The translations under genes were made by a program, and so were the position numbers. A DNA stretch of 64,000 nt, taken from positions 10,851,379-10,915,378 of the forward strand of contig NC_064771.1 of NCBI RefSeq assembly GCF_011397635.1. Reading direction: 5' to 3'. Shown piece after piece: positions 23,861-37,374 of this stretch. Source of the DNA: Epinephelus fuscoguttatus (lineage: Eukaryota > Chordata > Actinopteri > Perciformes > Serranidae). The number at the start of each line of letters is the position of its first letter. The first letter of the stretch is position 1. The notes beneath the pieces were generated by a model. That model worked only from the letters and a program-made list of their open reading frames with translations, did not search any database and was not told the origin of the DNA.

Positions 23861-25446
23861 GTGCCAGTAAATGTGCAGTGTGCAAATACTCAAATGACTG
23901 AAACTGAGAGAAAAATATCAGGCACAGAATCATACTGTGAAGTGGTCCAACATACAGCTCACTCTCTTTTCTCCGGGCTGGTATGATGTCATTAATGACC
24001 CCAGTAATACGATGCACATAAACATACACATACACATACACACAAATACAGTGTCTTCCCCAACCCTCCATTGTCACTGTCAGGGAGACTCTGACAGTGG
24101 AGACACTTCTCAGGAACACTTTGACACACTTACGGTGTCTCGTCCCCTTTGTTTACTCTTATGCAATAACTACTACGCTGTAGGCAATGCACACACTTCG
24201 CTGCACGTCTTCAGAGCTACTGTAGTCAGTATCCAGTCCTGAATGGACAAGTAGGTGACAGGGATATACTGTGAAAAGTATACCGTCCCTATGTGTGAGT
24301 GTGTTAACCGGAGCAGTGGAAATGACATCAGTCTTGAGGAGATGTGACAAAGTCAGAGAAAAGGGGATTTGAGGTGAATCTCACAGTAATACTGATCTCT
24401 TTTTTCCTAGTCAAATGACTGTCAGAGCAAACCCCGAGGCAATGAAACTAAGTAAGGTTCAAACAAAACATTAACTCTGAAATTCACAATTTTATTTTAG
24501 TGGTAAGCATTAAAAGAAAAATGGGGCCTAACAAATGGCTTTTATCACAGAAGATGTAATAAGCGGCACCATATTTATTAGTACTGCACTACAGAGAAAA
24601 TGATTTTCCCTCTGAACACATAATACCGAGAACTGGAAATGCAACACATATTAAAGCAAAAGAAGAGATCCACAACTTTCTGCACATTCTCACTCTGCAG
24701 CAGTGTGAGGTGATTAAAATTCTACTTTAACAGCAGTAACAGCAAATAGCTTGTTAATTAGAACCAGTTACAGCAGAACTTGTCAGAGCCTCCAGCGAGC
24801 AAACTGTGAAACCTCTTGGCTTATACTGCTGATTTCCATGTGTTAAAACTGTCAGCATGGTGTGAAACATGTTGATCCATGTGTGATGGCTCTGTATTTG
24901 AAAGATGTAACTGGTACTGTGAACAGGACAGGTGTGACTATAGGAGCCGATCTGCTGTCAGTCAGCTGTCACTCTACCACCATAGTCATTTCACATGCGC
25001 TGCTTTGCAAACATAACAAGTCTTTATGTGCCTGAAAACAATATTAACCATCATACACATTTAATGTTCATAATAGAGAATTGCACACACTTCCAATTCA
25101 CTTTGTGTGTAATTTTTTTCAGTGTAGTTTATAGTTCAGATTTGATGTGTTATTGGTTGCTTTTTTATGTAGCCAACTTCTATTCCTCTGAACTTAACTT
25201 CTGTGTAATTTTTGTTGCGTTTCTTTTAATTTACAGTAAAGTGTATTGTTCTAACTTAGGTGACTGTATTTGCTGTTAATATCAACTTTATTTTATAAAC
25301 TATACATATCTCATTCTAACCTCTTTCGTAACTAAATTTATGGAATATTTATAAAAATTCTGTTCATTCAAAAAGAAGATGACATCAAAACCTCATATGC
25401 TGTTGAAGTTCTAATTTGAAATGGGGAGTGGCAGTACTTAGTCACA
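23861..25446. other. Intergenic, nothing gene-like
   Basis: A short (ACACAT)n patch lies at 24018-24045. Elsewhere AT-rich with no supported feature. Confidence 0.55.
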
Positions 25447-25880
25447 AGCAGGATTTATACTTCTGCGTCAAATTGGCGGCGTACCCGACAGTGTACCCTG
25501 ACGTGCACCCTCCCCAGAAATGTAACTACACATCGTGACGATGCAGACCTCCTGGACATTTTTGTAAGCTGAAAACCATTTCCCTCAGTAGAAACAAAAC
25601 TTTTATTTACTTTATTTCACATATAAGAAAAGATATATTGTGAAGATGAAGCCCCCACAATTTAGCATTTTAAGTGTTGTGTGTGACTTATCCTGGCTTC
25701 ATATGGGTGGAGGAAATCTCTGCTAGTCGCTAGGCTAATTTACACAATGTAAAATGATATAGGCTTGTGCTAATGACGTTAGCTTGTTGTATTTTTTTTT
25801 GAAAATGTGTTTTGCATAAGACAGTTGTTTTGTCAGTGAAAACTGGGAGTTGTAATGGAGCTGAATTTTGTAACGATATG
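25447..25880 (-). mobile_element. Partial copy of the 351-1144 element, opposite orientation
   Basis: Starts with AGCAGGATTTATACTTCTGC (the element's 3' end read on the minus strand) and aligns in reverse with about 725-1144, including ATATGAAGCCAG, AATTAGCCTAG and AGGAGGTCTGC-type blocks. The distal half of the element is missing. Confidence 0.7.
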
Positions 25881-26171
25881 TGACGAGGTTGAAGTGGGAA
25901 TGTGTTGCCTTTATACTAACGTTACAGAAAATGAGCCAAACAAAGTTGTCATGCATCTGGTGATAGCAATGTGCTTCCCTTTGCTGTTACAAGAGTGCGT
26001 GAATGATGCATTAAGATGTCAGATTTTACTCATGTAGCGGCCATCTAGTTAGCAATCTAGCTTGCTAATTCCACCATGCTATCATGCCACCCTGGTTATT
26101 GAAAATGAGGAACACACTATCGGCCTACAGGACTGTTAGCGTCCATGGGTAATCACCAATATTAACATAAT
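25881..26171. other. Intergenic
   Basis: No supported feature. Confidence 0.5.
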
Positions 26172-27184
26172 GGGCTCTAGTTTCACAGACCGGGCACCTC
26201 CGTCCCTCCTACCTGCGCAAGTCGGAAAGAGGGAGGAGAGAAGGCGTAGAGTGGGTTTTACACATATCACACCAATCAAATGAGCCCCTCTCCTTGCCCT
26301 TAAATGCGCCGCGCGAAGGCGTAATGATAATTTACTCAATTCACCATGGCAGAAGGAAACTGATGTTTTGGTCCGGGAGGTCCAAGCTCGCAGTGTCCGA
26401 ATATACGGAACTGCGAGCAGACCTCCACGGGCTGATGATGCAAAGGTAGCCTAGGAGGAGGTCACCACAACTGTAAATCAATGTTGCGTTTCTCTCGTGC
26501 GTGCGCGCTCTCTCTTTCTCTCTCGCAGTCTCACTCTGTTTCTTTTCTTTTGACTTTTCTAAGATGACAGATGCTGAATATATACTCCCTATCTGATGCT
26601 GTGGTTGTTTGTGGTTGGCTGAGAGGGATGTGAACTCATTAGTTTGCAACTGTGTTAATCAAATCAGGTTGGGTTTCCATTACGCGTGCCAAATGTGCCA
26701 AATGGTGCCAATCCCCTTTGATCTGACATCAGATGTGACGGGACAGTCAATATAGAGATACATTTATGTGCTGATTGCAGATAGTTGCATTGAATAGTGT
26801 TTTTTTGGGTATTTATTGCATCGTTAATGTGCCTGATATTCTGGAAACCTGCCTATGAGGTTTTGGTGATGTGTGCGCACTGTCCGCTGGTCAGCCAAAC
26901 TTCGGCTTACACTGGCTGTGCTCCGCCTGCGCTGACAGTAGACCTGGTTTCAGCTGGTGAGCTTTTAGCGCACCTTCGGCGAAGCCTTTTGGCACGAAGC
27001 TGTCACTGCACCAAGCTGCATCTGTCAACACCTCCCCCCTGCTGCGCTGCCACACCCATCTCAGCGCACCTCCATCTGCCAAACTACCAAACTGAGCGCG
27101 CCTCGGGTTGCGCTGCTCGAAACTAGCTCTGCGCGGGTTTCGCCACCCTGTGCCACCCTGCTCTGCACTGGGAAGCTAGAGCCC
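26172..27184. mobile_element. Harbinger-like TIR element B
   Basis: Ends GGGCTCTAGTTTCACAG and the complement of GGGCTCTAGCTTCCCAG are inverted repeats. GC-rich subterminal sequence (GCGC, CTGCGC words) is typical of fish Harbinger non-autonomous families. The interior 26368-26770 closely matches parts of 39728-40485 in element A despite different termini. I could not read a clear 3-bp duplication (AAT at the left, CAT at the right, offset by one base). Open frames inside lack recognisable domains. Confidence 0.7.
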
Positions 27185-27407
27185 CATGACTTACTCTGAC
27201 CAATGCCGTAACTTCGTCACTCATCACTCACTCATTTATTTATGGACGGACTTTATTTTTTATAGAGCCAGCCTCACATGCTGCGTTCTAGCCAAAATTA
27301 TTGAACAACATAACGGAAATGGATATATTTAACTAAGCACAGGACTTTAAATAATTAATTGTAATACAATGTAATGTAATTACATGTAATCACATAGAAT
27401 ACACTGT

Positions 27408-27692
27408 TGTAATACTCCATCCATCCATTTTCATCTGTTAATCCGGGACATCCCTCTCCCCAGCAACACGTGTTCTCGGTCCACCCCAGGGCCTCCTACC
27501 AGTTGGACGTGCCTGGAACACCTCCAATGGGAGGCACCAAGGGGGCATCCTAATCAGATGCCCAAACCACCTTAACTGACCCCTTTCGATGCAAAGGAGC
27601 AGCGCTCTACTCTGAGCTAACTCCGGATGTCCGAGCTCCTTACCCGATCTCTAAGGCTGAGCCCAGCCACCCCAGCTGGGGATGCTGTAATA
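27408..27692 (-). mobile_element. Rex3/RTE-type LINE fragment, 5' truncated
   Basis: A direct TGTAATA occurs at both borders (27408-27414 and 27686-27692). The insert starts CCATCCATCCAT on the plus strand, which is a (GATG)n tail on the minus strand. The body carries blocks such as 'gacgtgcctggaacacctcc', 'gcccaaaccaccttaactg' and 'ccgagctccttacccgatct', which I recognise from the carboxy-terminal coding end of Rex3-like RTE LINEs. Several in-frame stops make it a dead fragment. Confidence 0.8.
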
Positions 27693-29217
27693 TTGCACCT
27701 ATGGTATACCTCTGTGTTTCCATTGTACACAGATGACATCACTTTGGATTGTAATCCACACAAATAATGCAGTTTATGACTCATCTACAGATATGTCAGC
27801 AATTACTGTAACATAGCAAGGTCAGTGTTGAAGTAAATTACATCAGGTATTACAGCTTCATATTACTGTAATAATACAAGGCTGTTTTTCCTTTGTGTGT
27901 GACAACCTATAAATATTTGTTCCTAATAAATGTGCATGTTGTGTAAAGTATACCCAGAGTAGTAAGGAAGAATTGTTTGTATTCATTCTTGTCTTTCAGT
28001 CTGGTGACATCAGTCTGTTTTGATAACAACACAACATGGTGGAAGCCCTGGCACGCAGGTCTGCCTTGCCAATCAATGAGTAAAGCTGAATGAAAACATG
28101 CACCTTGGTAATCTTGTAATTGTTAACTTCCTGTAATAACCTGATGTCATGTAAACACAAAATCTGGTTTTCTTGATTCTGGTAAGAGACTGTATCCAAA
28201 ACAAATCCAGATTCTCACTAAAACTGAAACTAAATGTGTGAGTGTAAATATTAAAGGTAATTTCCGTGGCTCAGTGATCAGACTTAGAACCGGAGATGGG
28301 TTATTACCAAATAGGTCTGCACATGCAAGGAGTTTGAGTTGGTTATTTGGGGCGCAACAGTAAATACAGTGCTAAAGCATAAAGACAGTATATGAAATAT
28401 GAATAGGAAAATTTACAGTAGAATGTGTCTGAAGACAAAGCTGTGTCCCCTCACTACAGAGCCAGTCCTTTAACTGTCACATCAGTCCAAATGTGTGGAC
28501 GACACAGCCAGTAATTGGACGCTGGTGCCTACATTCTGTAGGACACCCACTCAGTGGCTTTGATGCAGATTTATGAAAGATACAAAGGACAAATAACCCA
28601 GACCAAGCCAGAAAGATCCAGCACAGGGCTTATTAAACAGCACAGAAAAAACACAGTAAGAACTCTCTGTAGGACTGCAATCCTTAATCGATCAGTCTTA
28701 AAGCTGACGCACACATTTTCCACTTACTTTCCAATGTGAAAGAAATTCTTTGAAAGTACACGGCTTTTATAATGGATTTGTTCCAATCTCGTCTCATCTT
28801 TGCATACATTTTTCTCACTGAATACTTCCATGGAAACGCTTTTGAAGAGATGATGAATGGGAGCTAACTTGCACAGCTTTGATAACAAGGAATCCTGACG
28901 TCATAGTCTAGGATGTGGTTATTAAAATCATCCACCACATGGCAGCTGTTCGTCATGTTAATCACGAGCCAATAGACGATGAGAACTTCTGTGAACTTAA
29001 GCTATCTAAGACCAAACACTAACACACCCAAACACTCCACTGGGCTCTTGCCGGCATCATCTCATGCCCAGACAGCTCCTCAAATACACATGATATACAG
29101 CTACAATAGCCTAAGGTCTAAGGAGTGTCATTCCAAAGTAAAACGTCATCCAAATTCACCCAAATTACAGGACATATTCTGGTTATTCTTGATCTACAGA
29201 CCAATAGTCACCAAACT
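27693..29217. other. Intergenic, nothing recognised
   Basis: No ORF with recognisable motifs, no RNA gene. May include unrecognised regulatory DNA. Confidence 0.55.
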
Positions 29218-29233
29218 TTTTTTTTTTTTTTTT
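29218..29233. repeat. Poly(T)
   Basis: T run of about 16 nt. Confidence 0.8.
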
Positions 29234-31540
29234 ACCTGGGACCCTGAAACATTACTGCACAACACAGAGTGCCCCAGGAATGAGTCCTAAAACGCAGAAA
29301 TGACTTAGCATTTTAGCACTCACGCTTCCAATGGTTTTTTGAACTGGTTTTTGGTTAGATGCCTGAAATACGGTCAGTGGTTAACACAAGCTCAAGAGAC
29401 TTTCATGTTTTGTTCTGCCACATAAAATGAGTCAGTAAACACCCCACTTGTGAAATTTTAAGCTTCTTTGTGTCTTTTCAAAAGCCGATTGCTAACAAGT
29501 GGCTAAATGTAACTGAGCGTCACCAAATACGGCTAAACAGTCTTGTTATGGTGGTGACGTTAAGTATGCCACTGTAGTGTAGCTTGTTTATAGCCTAATG
29601 TTAGCTTTTTACTTCTGGTGATTGCATTTAGGCTTTAATAATTAGGAAAGTGGTGTTCAGTTGTGGAGATTATCTTGCTGAACAAAACATGTAAGTATTA
29701 TAAATGTTTTCCACAGAACTTATTTTCAGCAATAATCCAAAATCCAATTGAAACATTCCATAGGATTTTTGATGAGGGAACTGGCGTGATGCTAACTCTT
29801 GTGTCAGTGTACAGAAAAACGTCATCCCTGAGGTACTCTTTACCCCCTTCCTCCCCATTTGACCCATACTTACATTGCAAGGCATGCCCTCTAGCAACCG
29901 CAAAACGTTATACAAATGTCTAAGAAGCCCCTATAGGGTGGGCATGTCACAAAGACACAGGACTTTCACCCAGGAGACCAGTATTGCTGTCCTATAATCA
30001 AGGTTGACATCTTTTAATAACAGTGTAGCCTAGTATACTAATATGTGTAGCATGCTATCCTATTGACGTATGTGATGTATGTCACATGAAGTTAGTGACA
30101 AAAGTACTTATTGAATGCCAAATCTTTTTCCCCCAAATCGAACCACGTAGTGTTTAAAACTGTGAGTATTAGAACCGTTATGTAATTTTGGAAGTTAGTT
30201 GAAAATGAAACTATTCTGTTGTTTAGGAAAAAACGTTGGGTATCACAGTATCAGTACTTTTGACAACCTTGTTTAAGACGAACAATAATCAACACACAAG
30301 AAATTGAAGTTTATGTTGGATTCAGCATTCATTTTATTGGTCATGTTCAAACACTACAGAGTTATGGCAGAACATCTGCTATTTCTAATATTAATAGTCT
30401 AGTCTTCTTGATATGACTGATAAGAATATTATCTAACATTGCCAACCTAAATATACAGGATGATTTTCCTGTGGATGGCACAATTTGCCAGAAGTACCCA
30501 AGATCCCAAACACCTGTCTATGTTCAAAGTTTTTCTACTTCCAATGTCCAGAGTTTAATTCGATTTTACTCACTATAAAGTTATTGTACGAAACTTAATT
30601 CAACAGCCTTAAAGATAATGATTTTTGTTTTGGTGTCATTTCCTAGCCTGTGCATCCTGTTCAAAGGCTTTCCAAATACAGGAGAGGGATTTTGTTTGCC
30701 AGTTTTCTATCAGAGGTGGAGGTGGTGCTGCGCCACTCAGGCTTGAACACTCAGAGGAATATTCACAACACGTCCGCATCAGCAACACCACAGCCATGAC
30801 GAACAAGACATTTCATAAGCACTTGAATGAAACATAAAGAAAACACTGTAGCGAGTTGCATAAGAAGCCCAACTATTTTAAACTTTTTTTTACGAAACTA
30901 ATAAAACACCATGCTGGCTTGAAGTATTGATTTCCCCAGAACAGCAGCATTACGTCCTTTACCTGACAAGAATCTGGTGTGCTTACGTTTCTCTGCGCTC
31001 CGTCTCTTTCAAAAGGTCACCACAAAGGAGAGCTCCTCATCTGTAGTGACGCAGAATCTCCTCCTCCGTGCAGAGCCATTAGGCCCTCGCTGGTGATATT
31101 TGTTAGTTCTGCACTCGAGAAAAGAGACAGGGTTGACTAGACTGTGGGGCACACAGGGACACAGAGCAACTGGGTTGTTTAATTAAATAGTGCTGTGACT
31201 GCATGAATTGCGTGAGACACTGGCATATGTTCTTATTATCACGTCATACTCTCCTCCTTTTCTCTCACACACTCAACGGTGTAGAATAATAATAGGTAGA
31301 ACCCTGACGGCAAGCTGCTTCTTCTTTATTCAGTGTTCTTATGTTCAGCATTAGTAGTGAAAATATTATAGTAACAGCTGTGTTTTTCACAAGGCCGATC
31401 TTCTTAAGACCCTTTTCCCTTTCTTCTTTATCTTTTCTGAAATGACAAAACCTACTTTGCAAGAATTTCAGATGTTTTTCGACAAGCTTCCCTCACAACT
31501 CCAGTATTTCAGCACCCACCTTCTAATATCGAGCAGGCAG
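29234..31540. other. Intergenic; one small repeat fragment
   Basis: 'acaggactttcacccaggag' at about 29957-29980 is the complement of the 'ctgggtgaaagtc' block at 6999-7012. No gene supported. Short ORFs near 30625 and 29663 lack motifs. Confidence 0.5.
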
Positions 31541-31563
31541 GATTTTTTTTTTTTTTTTTTTTT
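31541..31563. repeat. Poly(T), about 23 nt
   Basis: Uninterrupted T run; no retroposon body recognised next to it. Confidence 0.85.
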
Positions 31564-32130
31564 ACTGGTATCTGGTGCCTTGAACCAGTGAAAAGATCAT
31601 ATGATAAGCAGTAGTTGCTCAGAGATTACATAAACAGACTTGTGATCTGACTGCATTATGGGTCAAATCAAAGGCCCAGCTGGTGAAGCATTTCTGGGAA
31701 AAGTGAAGAGTTCATTGGCAAGAACACTTGGTGCACTTGTAAGCTGTGGCTTTTGCATTAGCGTGTTAGCAGTATATTCATCAGCCTATGGAACATGAAC
31801 TCTTAATGCAATAAAACAAATATAAAGCATAAAATCCATGTCAAAAAACTGCTTCTTCAGCTCAAAACAGGACTTAGCTTAGTTAACTGAAACTTTAAGC
31901 CAGCAGCTTTTAGCTTTCCAAAAACAACTTTTAAGGTGCCAATATGCTAACACCTAGATATTGGACATATTTGGGAGAACAAATATACAGTGAGCAGTCA
32001 GAAATGAATGGATAGACTATGATAATAAATGGACAAAAAAAGGACACCCTCCCCCCTGCAGAATAGTACAGGGCCGCATATGGAGACATGGAGGAGGGAG
32101 GGCTCTGGACCTTTACCTTACACATTCAGT
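31564..32130. other. Intergenic, nothing recognised
   Basis: No supported feature. Confidence 0.5.
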
Positions 32131-32232
32131 CATTCATCCAACTGGATGAACTGGAGCCTATCCCAGCTGACATTGGGTGAGAGGTGGGGTACACCCTGGA
32201 CAAGTTGCCAGACTATCACAGGGCTGACACAT
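32131..32232 (-). repeat. SINE-like repeat, short 3' fragment
   Basis: Minus-strand fragment covering the 'gtgtcagccctgtgatagtc' to 'gggataggctccagttcatc' part of the family at 1-235. The tail is degraded. Confidence 0.75.
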
Positions 32233-32620
32233 AAGCCCCATTTCCACCAAACACTTTTGGTACCTGGTACCTATGGAACCAAAAGTAACCCTTCAGACGT
32301 GGTAACTAGACCCTAGGTCCGCTTAGCGTTTCCACTGCAAACAGTACTCGTTGATGTAGGCGGGGTTGTTGTCACTCACTGCTCTGTCCGGCACTCACTG
32401 TATTTCCTCATTACCGGTGACACAGAGGGAAGTCTGCACCTTGTTTATCGTCCTCCTCAGCAATTCTGTCAAATCATCCATCCACTGAGTGAGAGCATAC
32501 GGGTCGGCCAGTCTGGTCCCACTGGTCAGTGTTTACTTATTCGATCAACGCTTGTGATGCTGGAGAGAGAGTGACCTGACATGTTGCGTTCGTTAATTTA
32601 ATGAGAGCCCTGTTGGTCGA
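32233..32620 (+). mobile_element. DNA element left end (TAAGCCCCATTTCCACCAAA)
   Basis: The phrase TAAGCCCCATTTCCACCAAA followed by 'ttttggtacctggtacct' resembles the left terminus of a widespread fish non-autonomous element. TAA precedes it. I did not find the matching right end, so the extent is approximate. Confidence 0.4.
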
Positions 32621-34218
32621 AGAAACGGAGCGTTATATTTCTATATGAATTAATGAACAGTTAAGTTAATCACACATTCATATTGCTCAGCACTTTGCTG
32701 CTAAGTTTCGCGAGACAGAAGGCTGAGAGTGCGCTCACCTACTCTGAGAGCGCGGTGCTCTGGAAAACCCAATGGTACATTCCAACAGTGTTACAAATTT
32801 CTGAATAGACCAGTTTGTTAGATTATTCTGAGTGCACTCCAGCACTGGGATAAATATTTCTGAATGCACCACTCGTATCATCTTCCTCCATTGTCAAAAA
32901 CAAGCCAATAGAACTTGCTAGCTAGCGCTGGCTAGCTAATGTCTGTTGAGCACTGCTTTGCATCCAGCTAATGTCATACTGTTCACTAACAGTACAAGGG
33001 TCTATACCAAGTCATTGCTGTGGATGGGTTTACACTTGAGTAAGCTGAAAGTCCCGGACCTGTAATACACAGGCTAAATGGTGCCTTGTGAGTCAGAATC
33101 AGATGCTGAAGGCCGCTGGCCAAGCTGCCATATTTAAAGCCCTGGGAATAAGAACAGGCTGGTGTAGACTGTAGAGTACAAGTAGAGGAGTTTCATACCA
33201 TTTTGTCTTTTGTCCTCAAATTCAAGGAGTGTTTGCCTTCATACTAAATGGCATCACAAAGTGTCGCTTCCTCATTGTCAACAGTCAAGAAGCGGATGCT
33301 GAAGAGGCGGTAAGTGCCTGAAAGCTGAGAGGTTGAAGGACAACAAAGATGTGACAGATGGAGGGAGAGGTGAGGAAGAGAACCATAACACACATTGATG
33401 CTGTGTAGGTGTAGACTTCACCTGCAGTAAACTGTTAGAGCTACCTACAATATTTATAGATTTTTCACACTTTCCATGTTGCTGAATTTCTGCATTCAAT
33501 AGTAGCTAACAGCTTATCAATCTGAGTCATACTCATGGCACATACCACACAAATACCTTTCTTTAACCAAGAATGTGAAACAACAACAATTCATAGTCGA
33601 TACCTGCCTTTCTGTACAGATGTAAACATTAGCACATGGCTTGTAGGACATCCTGTCAATCCATCCACCTGCAGATATTTACTGAGGGAGGACTATCAAA
33701 CTAAGAGTTACTGATTAATCACAAACCATCATTTAGTTATTGACAACTTCACTGGAACATTAAAGATTAACTGCATAACACACACACTTAGTCAAACAGA
33801 GCAGGACAGTCATGTGGTTGTGTTTATCTTATTTCAGTGTAAGAGAATGAGCTTTATTACATTGTGTTTATATTAAGCTGCATGTGTTGTAATATCCCAG
33901 CCATGTGCCAAACGATTACACTACACTGCAGATCTCAGTTTTATTTAAACCATCTTGACTTTAAAATATATTTTTAATCGAAAGGCATGTTTTAAGAACA
34001 ACACTTGAATGTGCAACGCAAAGAAGTGGAAGACGAAATCAAATTATGTACTTAAGTTCAAGTAGGAACACCACAGTGCTATGTATCATCACGATTATAA
34101 GTAAAAGTACTGCATTTAAAAATTCAGATTAATAAAAGAACAGAAGTATATGCGCAAAATGTAGTGAAGAGCAAACTAAATATGCAGTATGGTCCCTTTC
34201 AGACTGTAATATTGCATT
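32621..34218. other. Intergenic, nothing recognised
   Basis: No supported gene. GCTAGC palindromes occur near 32920-32937. Confidence 0.5.
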
Positions 34219-34900
34219 AATATCTTATTACTATATAACGACGAAAACTCTGTCTGTGTGTGTGTCTGTTCCATGTTTTTCTCCTCACTGACTCAGTCAA
34301 TCCATGTGAAATTTGGCACACTGGTAGAGGGTCATGGGAGGATGCGAATGAAGCAATATTACATCAATTGGCCAAAGGGGGGCGCTATAGTAACCGACTG
34401 AAATTGCAAACTTTGAATGGGCATATCTCATGCCCCGTATGTCGTAGAGACATGCAGTTTGCACAGAGATGCCTCTACTCATGAGGAACAACTTTGCCTC
34501 AGAACCCATAACTTCTGGATACATAGATTTTCCGCCATTTTGAATTTTTTGAAAAACAATTAAAATCGATCTCTTCCTAGGAAGTTTGACCGATCTGCAT
34601 GAAACTCGGTGAACATAATAGCAGGCATGTAGCTGGTTTATAAAAGGTGAGAGTATCACTCCTACCACTATTTTTGGCAACATCAGCTATCATAATCACA
34701 CCTGATTTCAATAAGGTACATTGTTTGAAGCTGGCTGAGTGTTGTTTGGTCACTGACAGTACTGTTTTGAAGCCGAGTGACGGACTTGTTTTTTGGAGCT
34801 CTGCCTGGATCTTTTCATGGAAAACACTGTAGAATGGTCATACTTTGAGCAGTCTTCTTCAAATTTAAAACAAATTGACTGATAGTGTGCCTACAGCGCC
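34219..34900 (+). repeat. Dispersed 'GGGGGCGCTATAG' repeat, copy A
   Basis: From 'gacgaaaactctgt' through 'ggccaaaggggggcgctata' to 'gaaactcggtgaacataat' it is almost the same as 53286-53665, in the same orientation. After about 34622 the two copies diverge. Frames on either strand are open for up to 128 codons, but their match to the repeat argues against genes. The class is unknown to me. Confidence 0.7.
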
Positions 34901-37125
34901 ATAAGGTCATTTACCTGCTCAGATGAAGCCACAGACAGTTATTCATCCTGAAATACATTTTTTTTTAAATTTTATTTTAGGCAAAATCTTGAATTTTTTA
35001 CTCACTTCACAGACCTATTACACTGTCTCTATATCACCTAGACTGTTTCTGACACTTTCACAAGAAACTTCAGGGAGTTTTCTTTCTGGCAAGACTCATG
35101 CATGCATGTAGTCAGAGCGGTTCAGAAGCTACAGTCATTTTAATTTGGGTATGTCATTTTAGGCGTTTTCACTACAAAATGGGGGTGGAGTACAAGCGGT
35201 TAAATACAATATCTGAGTAATTGCATAGTTAATTACTTCTCACCACTGGCAGCACTGGACAAAAGTATGCCTTTATTTGGAAGCATGTTAAATTTGACCT
35301 TTTATGTGTGTCCTTAAGAGAATTACGGCCTCCTGGTCATTGCCTACTCAGAAACTTCCCGTTCCGTTATTCCAATCTAATCTGTGGATAATAATTTTGT
35401 TTATACAACAGTTTGTTCCAACCAAGCTTTTGTGATTGGACAAGAGGTGCTGATGATATATTGCATAACAGCACTGGAACTTTTAACTGTACATGTACCA
35501 CTCCTCTTTACAGGTGTTCTGAGCTGTTGACGATGTTAATCGTAAATCAGCCGACATTAAGGGTTGCCATAACAAACTTTGCACTCCAAAATGAAACATG
35601 TATGGATGAAGCTGCTACCTCACTGGCATCACACGTATGCCACCAAAGCAACTGTCAACAGACTGATTTCAGTGGTCACAAAATAAATGGAAACACACAG
35701 ATGTAGCTTATGCGATACAAAGTAGCTAGAGGCTTTTTGTGTGTTTGCTTGGCAACAGTCCAGTCCCGTCCAGCTGCCGAACTAACTTTGCCAACTCTTG
35801 GCAGAGTCAAATAAATCATTAAATAAACAAACTAATCATAACCTGTCGCCAGTTTTTACTGTTGATGAATGGCGCTTGTAGAGCTGCTGTGTAAAAGCAA
35901 TATCACTTACTGCTCAGATATGGTTCTCTTGTCTTTGCTCATAGTGGCCAGCATTGCTACCACTAATGATCCAGATCTGCGTACTCCCAAAAATTTATAA
36001 GACGCACATTTATTTTTGTGAAAATACTATTGTAGTTACTGGTTTTACCAACCTTATCTTGCACTTTGCTACATTATGAATCCTGCAAATGCCTCAGTGC
36101 ATTTTAGACTGAACTTTTGAAAAGCTGAGCAGCTGAGAGCCATACTCTGCTAGCACATGTGCATCTTATCAAAACCATCTTTAAAGTTACATAACTGTGT
36201 TGAAGTCAGTGACATAGCAGATCCTTTTTTTGGTCATTGCCTATGGCTGAAATCATGCTTGAGCCAGATAGTAGGAACCAACAAATGACCTCAGACGTAT
36301 GCAACAGGTGACCCAAAGTCCTATTTAGGTCAAAGCTAATCCGACAGAGAAGTCCTTGTTTACACCACATTAACAAAGAGGTGTGAAATACTGTTTTCTA
36401 TATTACGACAACTGCTTTAAAGGAAAAAAAACCCATTTGGGGCGGATGTTGGTCAGTTATCTGCTGTTAATCCTGTAAGTCCATTGTATTGACCTCTTTC
36501 CATCCCAGGTGTAAAACAGACCATGATTAGGTGTCCTGAACCCATCAATACGGCTTTGTGTCCAGAGGAGCAGGGTGAACAAATATTCAATCAAAATAAT
36601 CTCTGGTAGATCATCAGTTCAAGTATACAATGTGTCCACTTATTACACAAATAAATTGTACTAAAACATATAAAAGCGACTAAATAATGTGCTGTGATGA
36701 ACATCTGTGAGCAGCCTTTCCTATTTCTATACAGAGCTGATGGGTAATGGCAGACAGCAGATGGATGTGAAAACTAACAAGAATAATAAAAATGAAAAAG
36801 TACTTTAAAGACTTGTTTCAAATCTCTACAAGGAAAATCAATTGACAGTCTGGGGACCAGGCTGACTTTGTGATGAGTCAGTCAATATAAGTAGTTTCAC
36901 AACAACACTACAAAATTAAGCATCCTACACAATTAAACATCCATTATGCAACGGAAATTTAAACCTCTGGAAATTAACTGTCAACTGAACATGAATATTC
37001 TCCTTCATCAGAAACCATTTCAGGCCCCTTCTCGAGCTCTCTGGCTCAGCCAGCCCTGGCATGGATCTCTATGTTAACGTGGGTATAGCAACCATGCAAT
37101 GGACTGTCATACAACTGTTTAAAGT
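34901..37125. other. Intergenic, nothing gene-like
   Basis: No domain-bearing ORF or RNA gene. The 97-codon frame at 35413-35706 has no recognisable motif. Confidence 0.5.
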
Positions 37126-37325
37126 AAATCAATCAATCAATCAATCAATCACTTTATTTATAGAGCACTTTTCATACATAAAATGTATCACAAAGTGCTG
37201 TACATTACAGAACACAAGCAGGAAAGGGTCAGGGGGTACAAAATAAAATACAAAATGAAATACAAAACCCCACCCACCCACCGTCCCAGCCCACATTTAA
37301 CACAGACACCCCCCCCGTGCACGCG

Positions 37326-37327
<2 letters not shown>

Positions 37328-37371
<44 letters not shown>
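37328..37371. repeat. (CA)n microsatellite in LINE 3' UTR
   Basis: About 20 CA units followed by further CA-rich text to 37400. It generates spurious repeat-coding ORFs on both strands. Confidence 0.9.

Positions 37372-37374
<3 letters not shown>

Noticed and set aside
26797..27126. 109-codon ORF in element B
   Set aside because: Inside a TIR element, low-complexity Cys/Ala/Leu-rich reading of GC-rich terminal sequence, no motif.
34297..34683. 128-codon minus-strand ORF
   Set aside because: It lies wholly in the dispersed repeat that recurs at 53 kb, starts at a non-ATG codon and has no motif.
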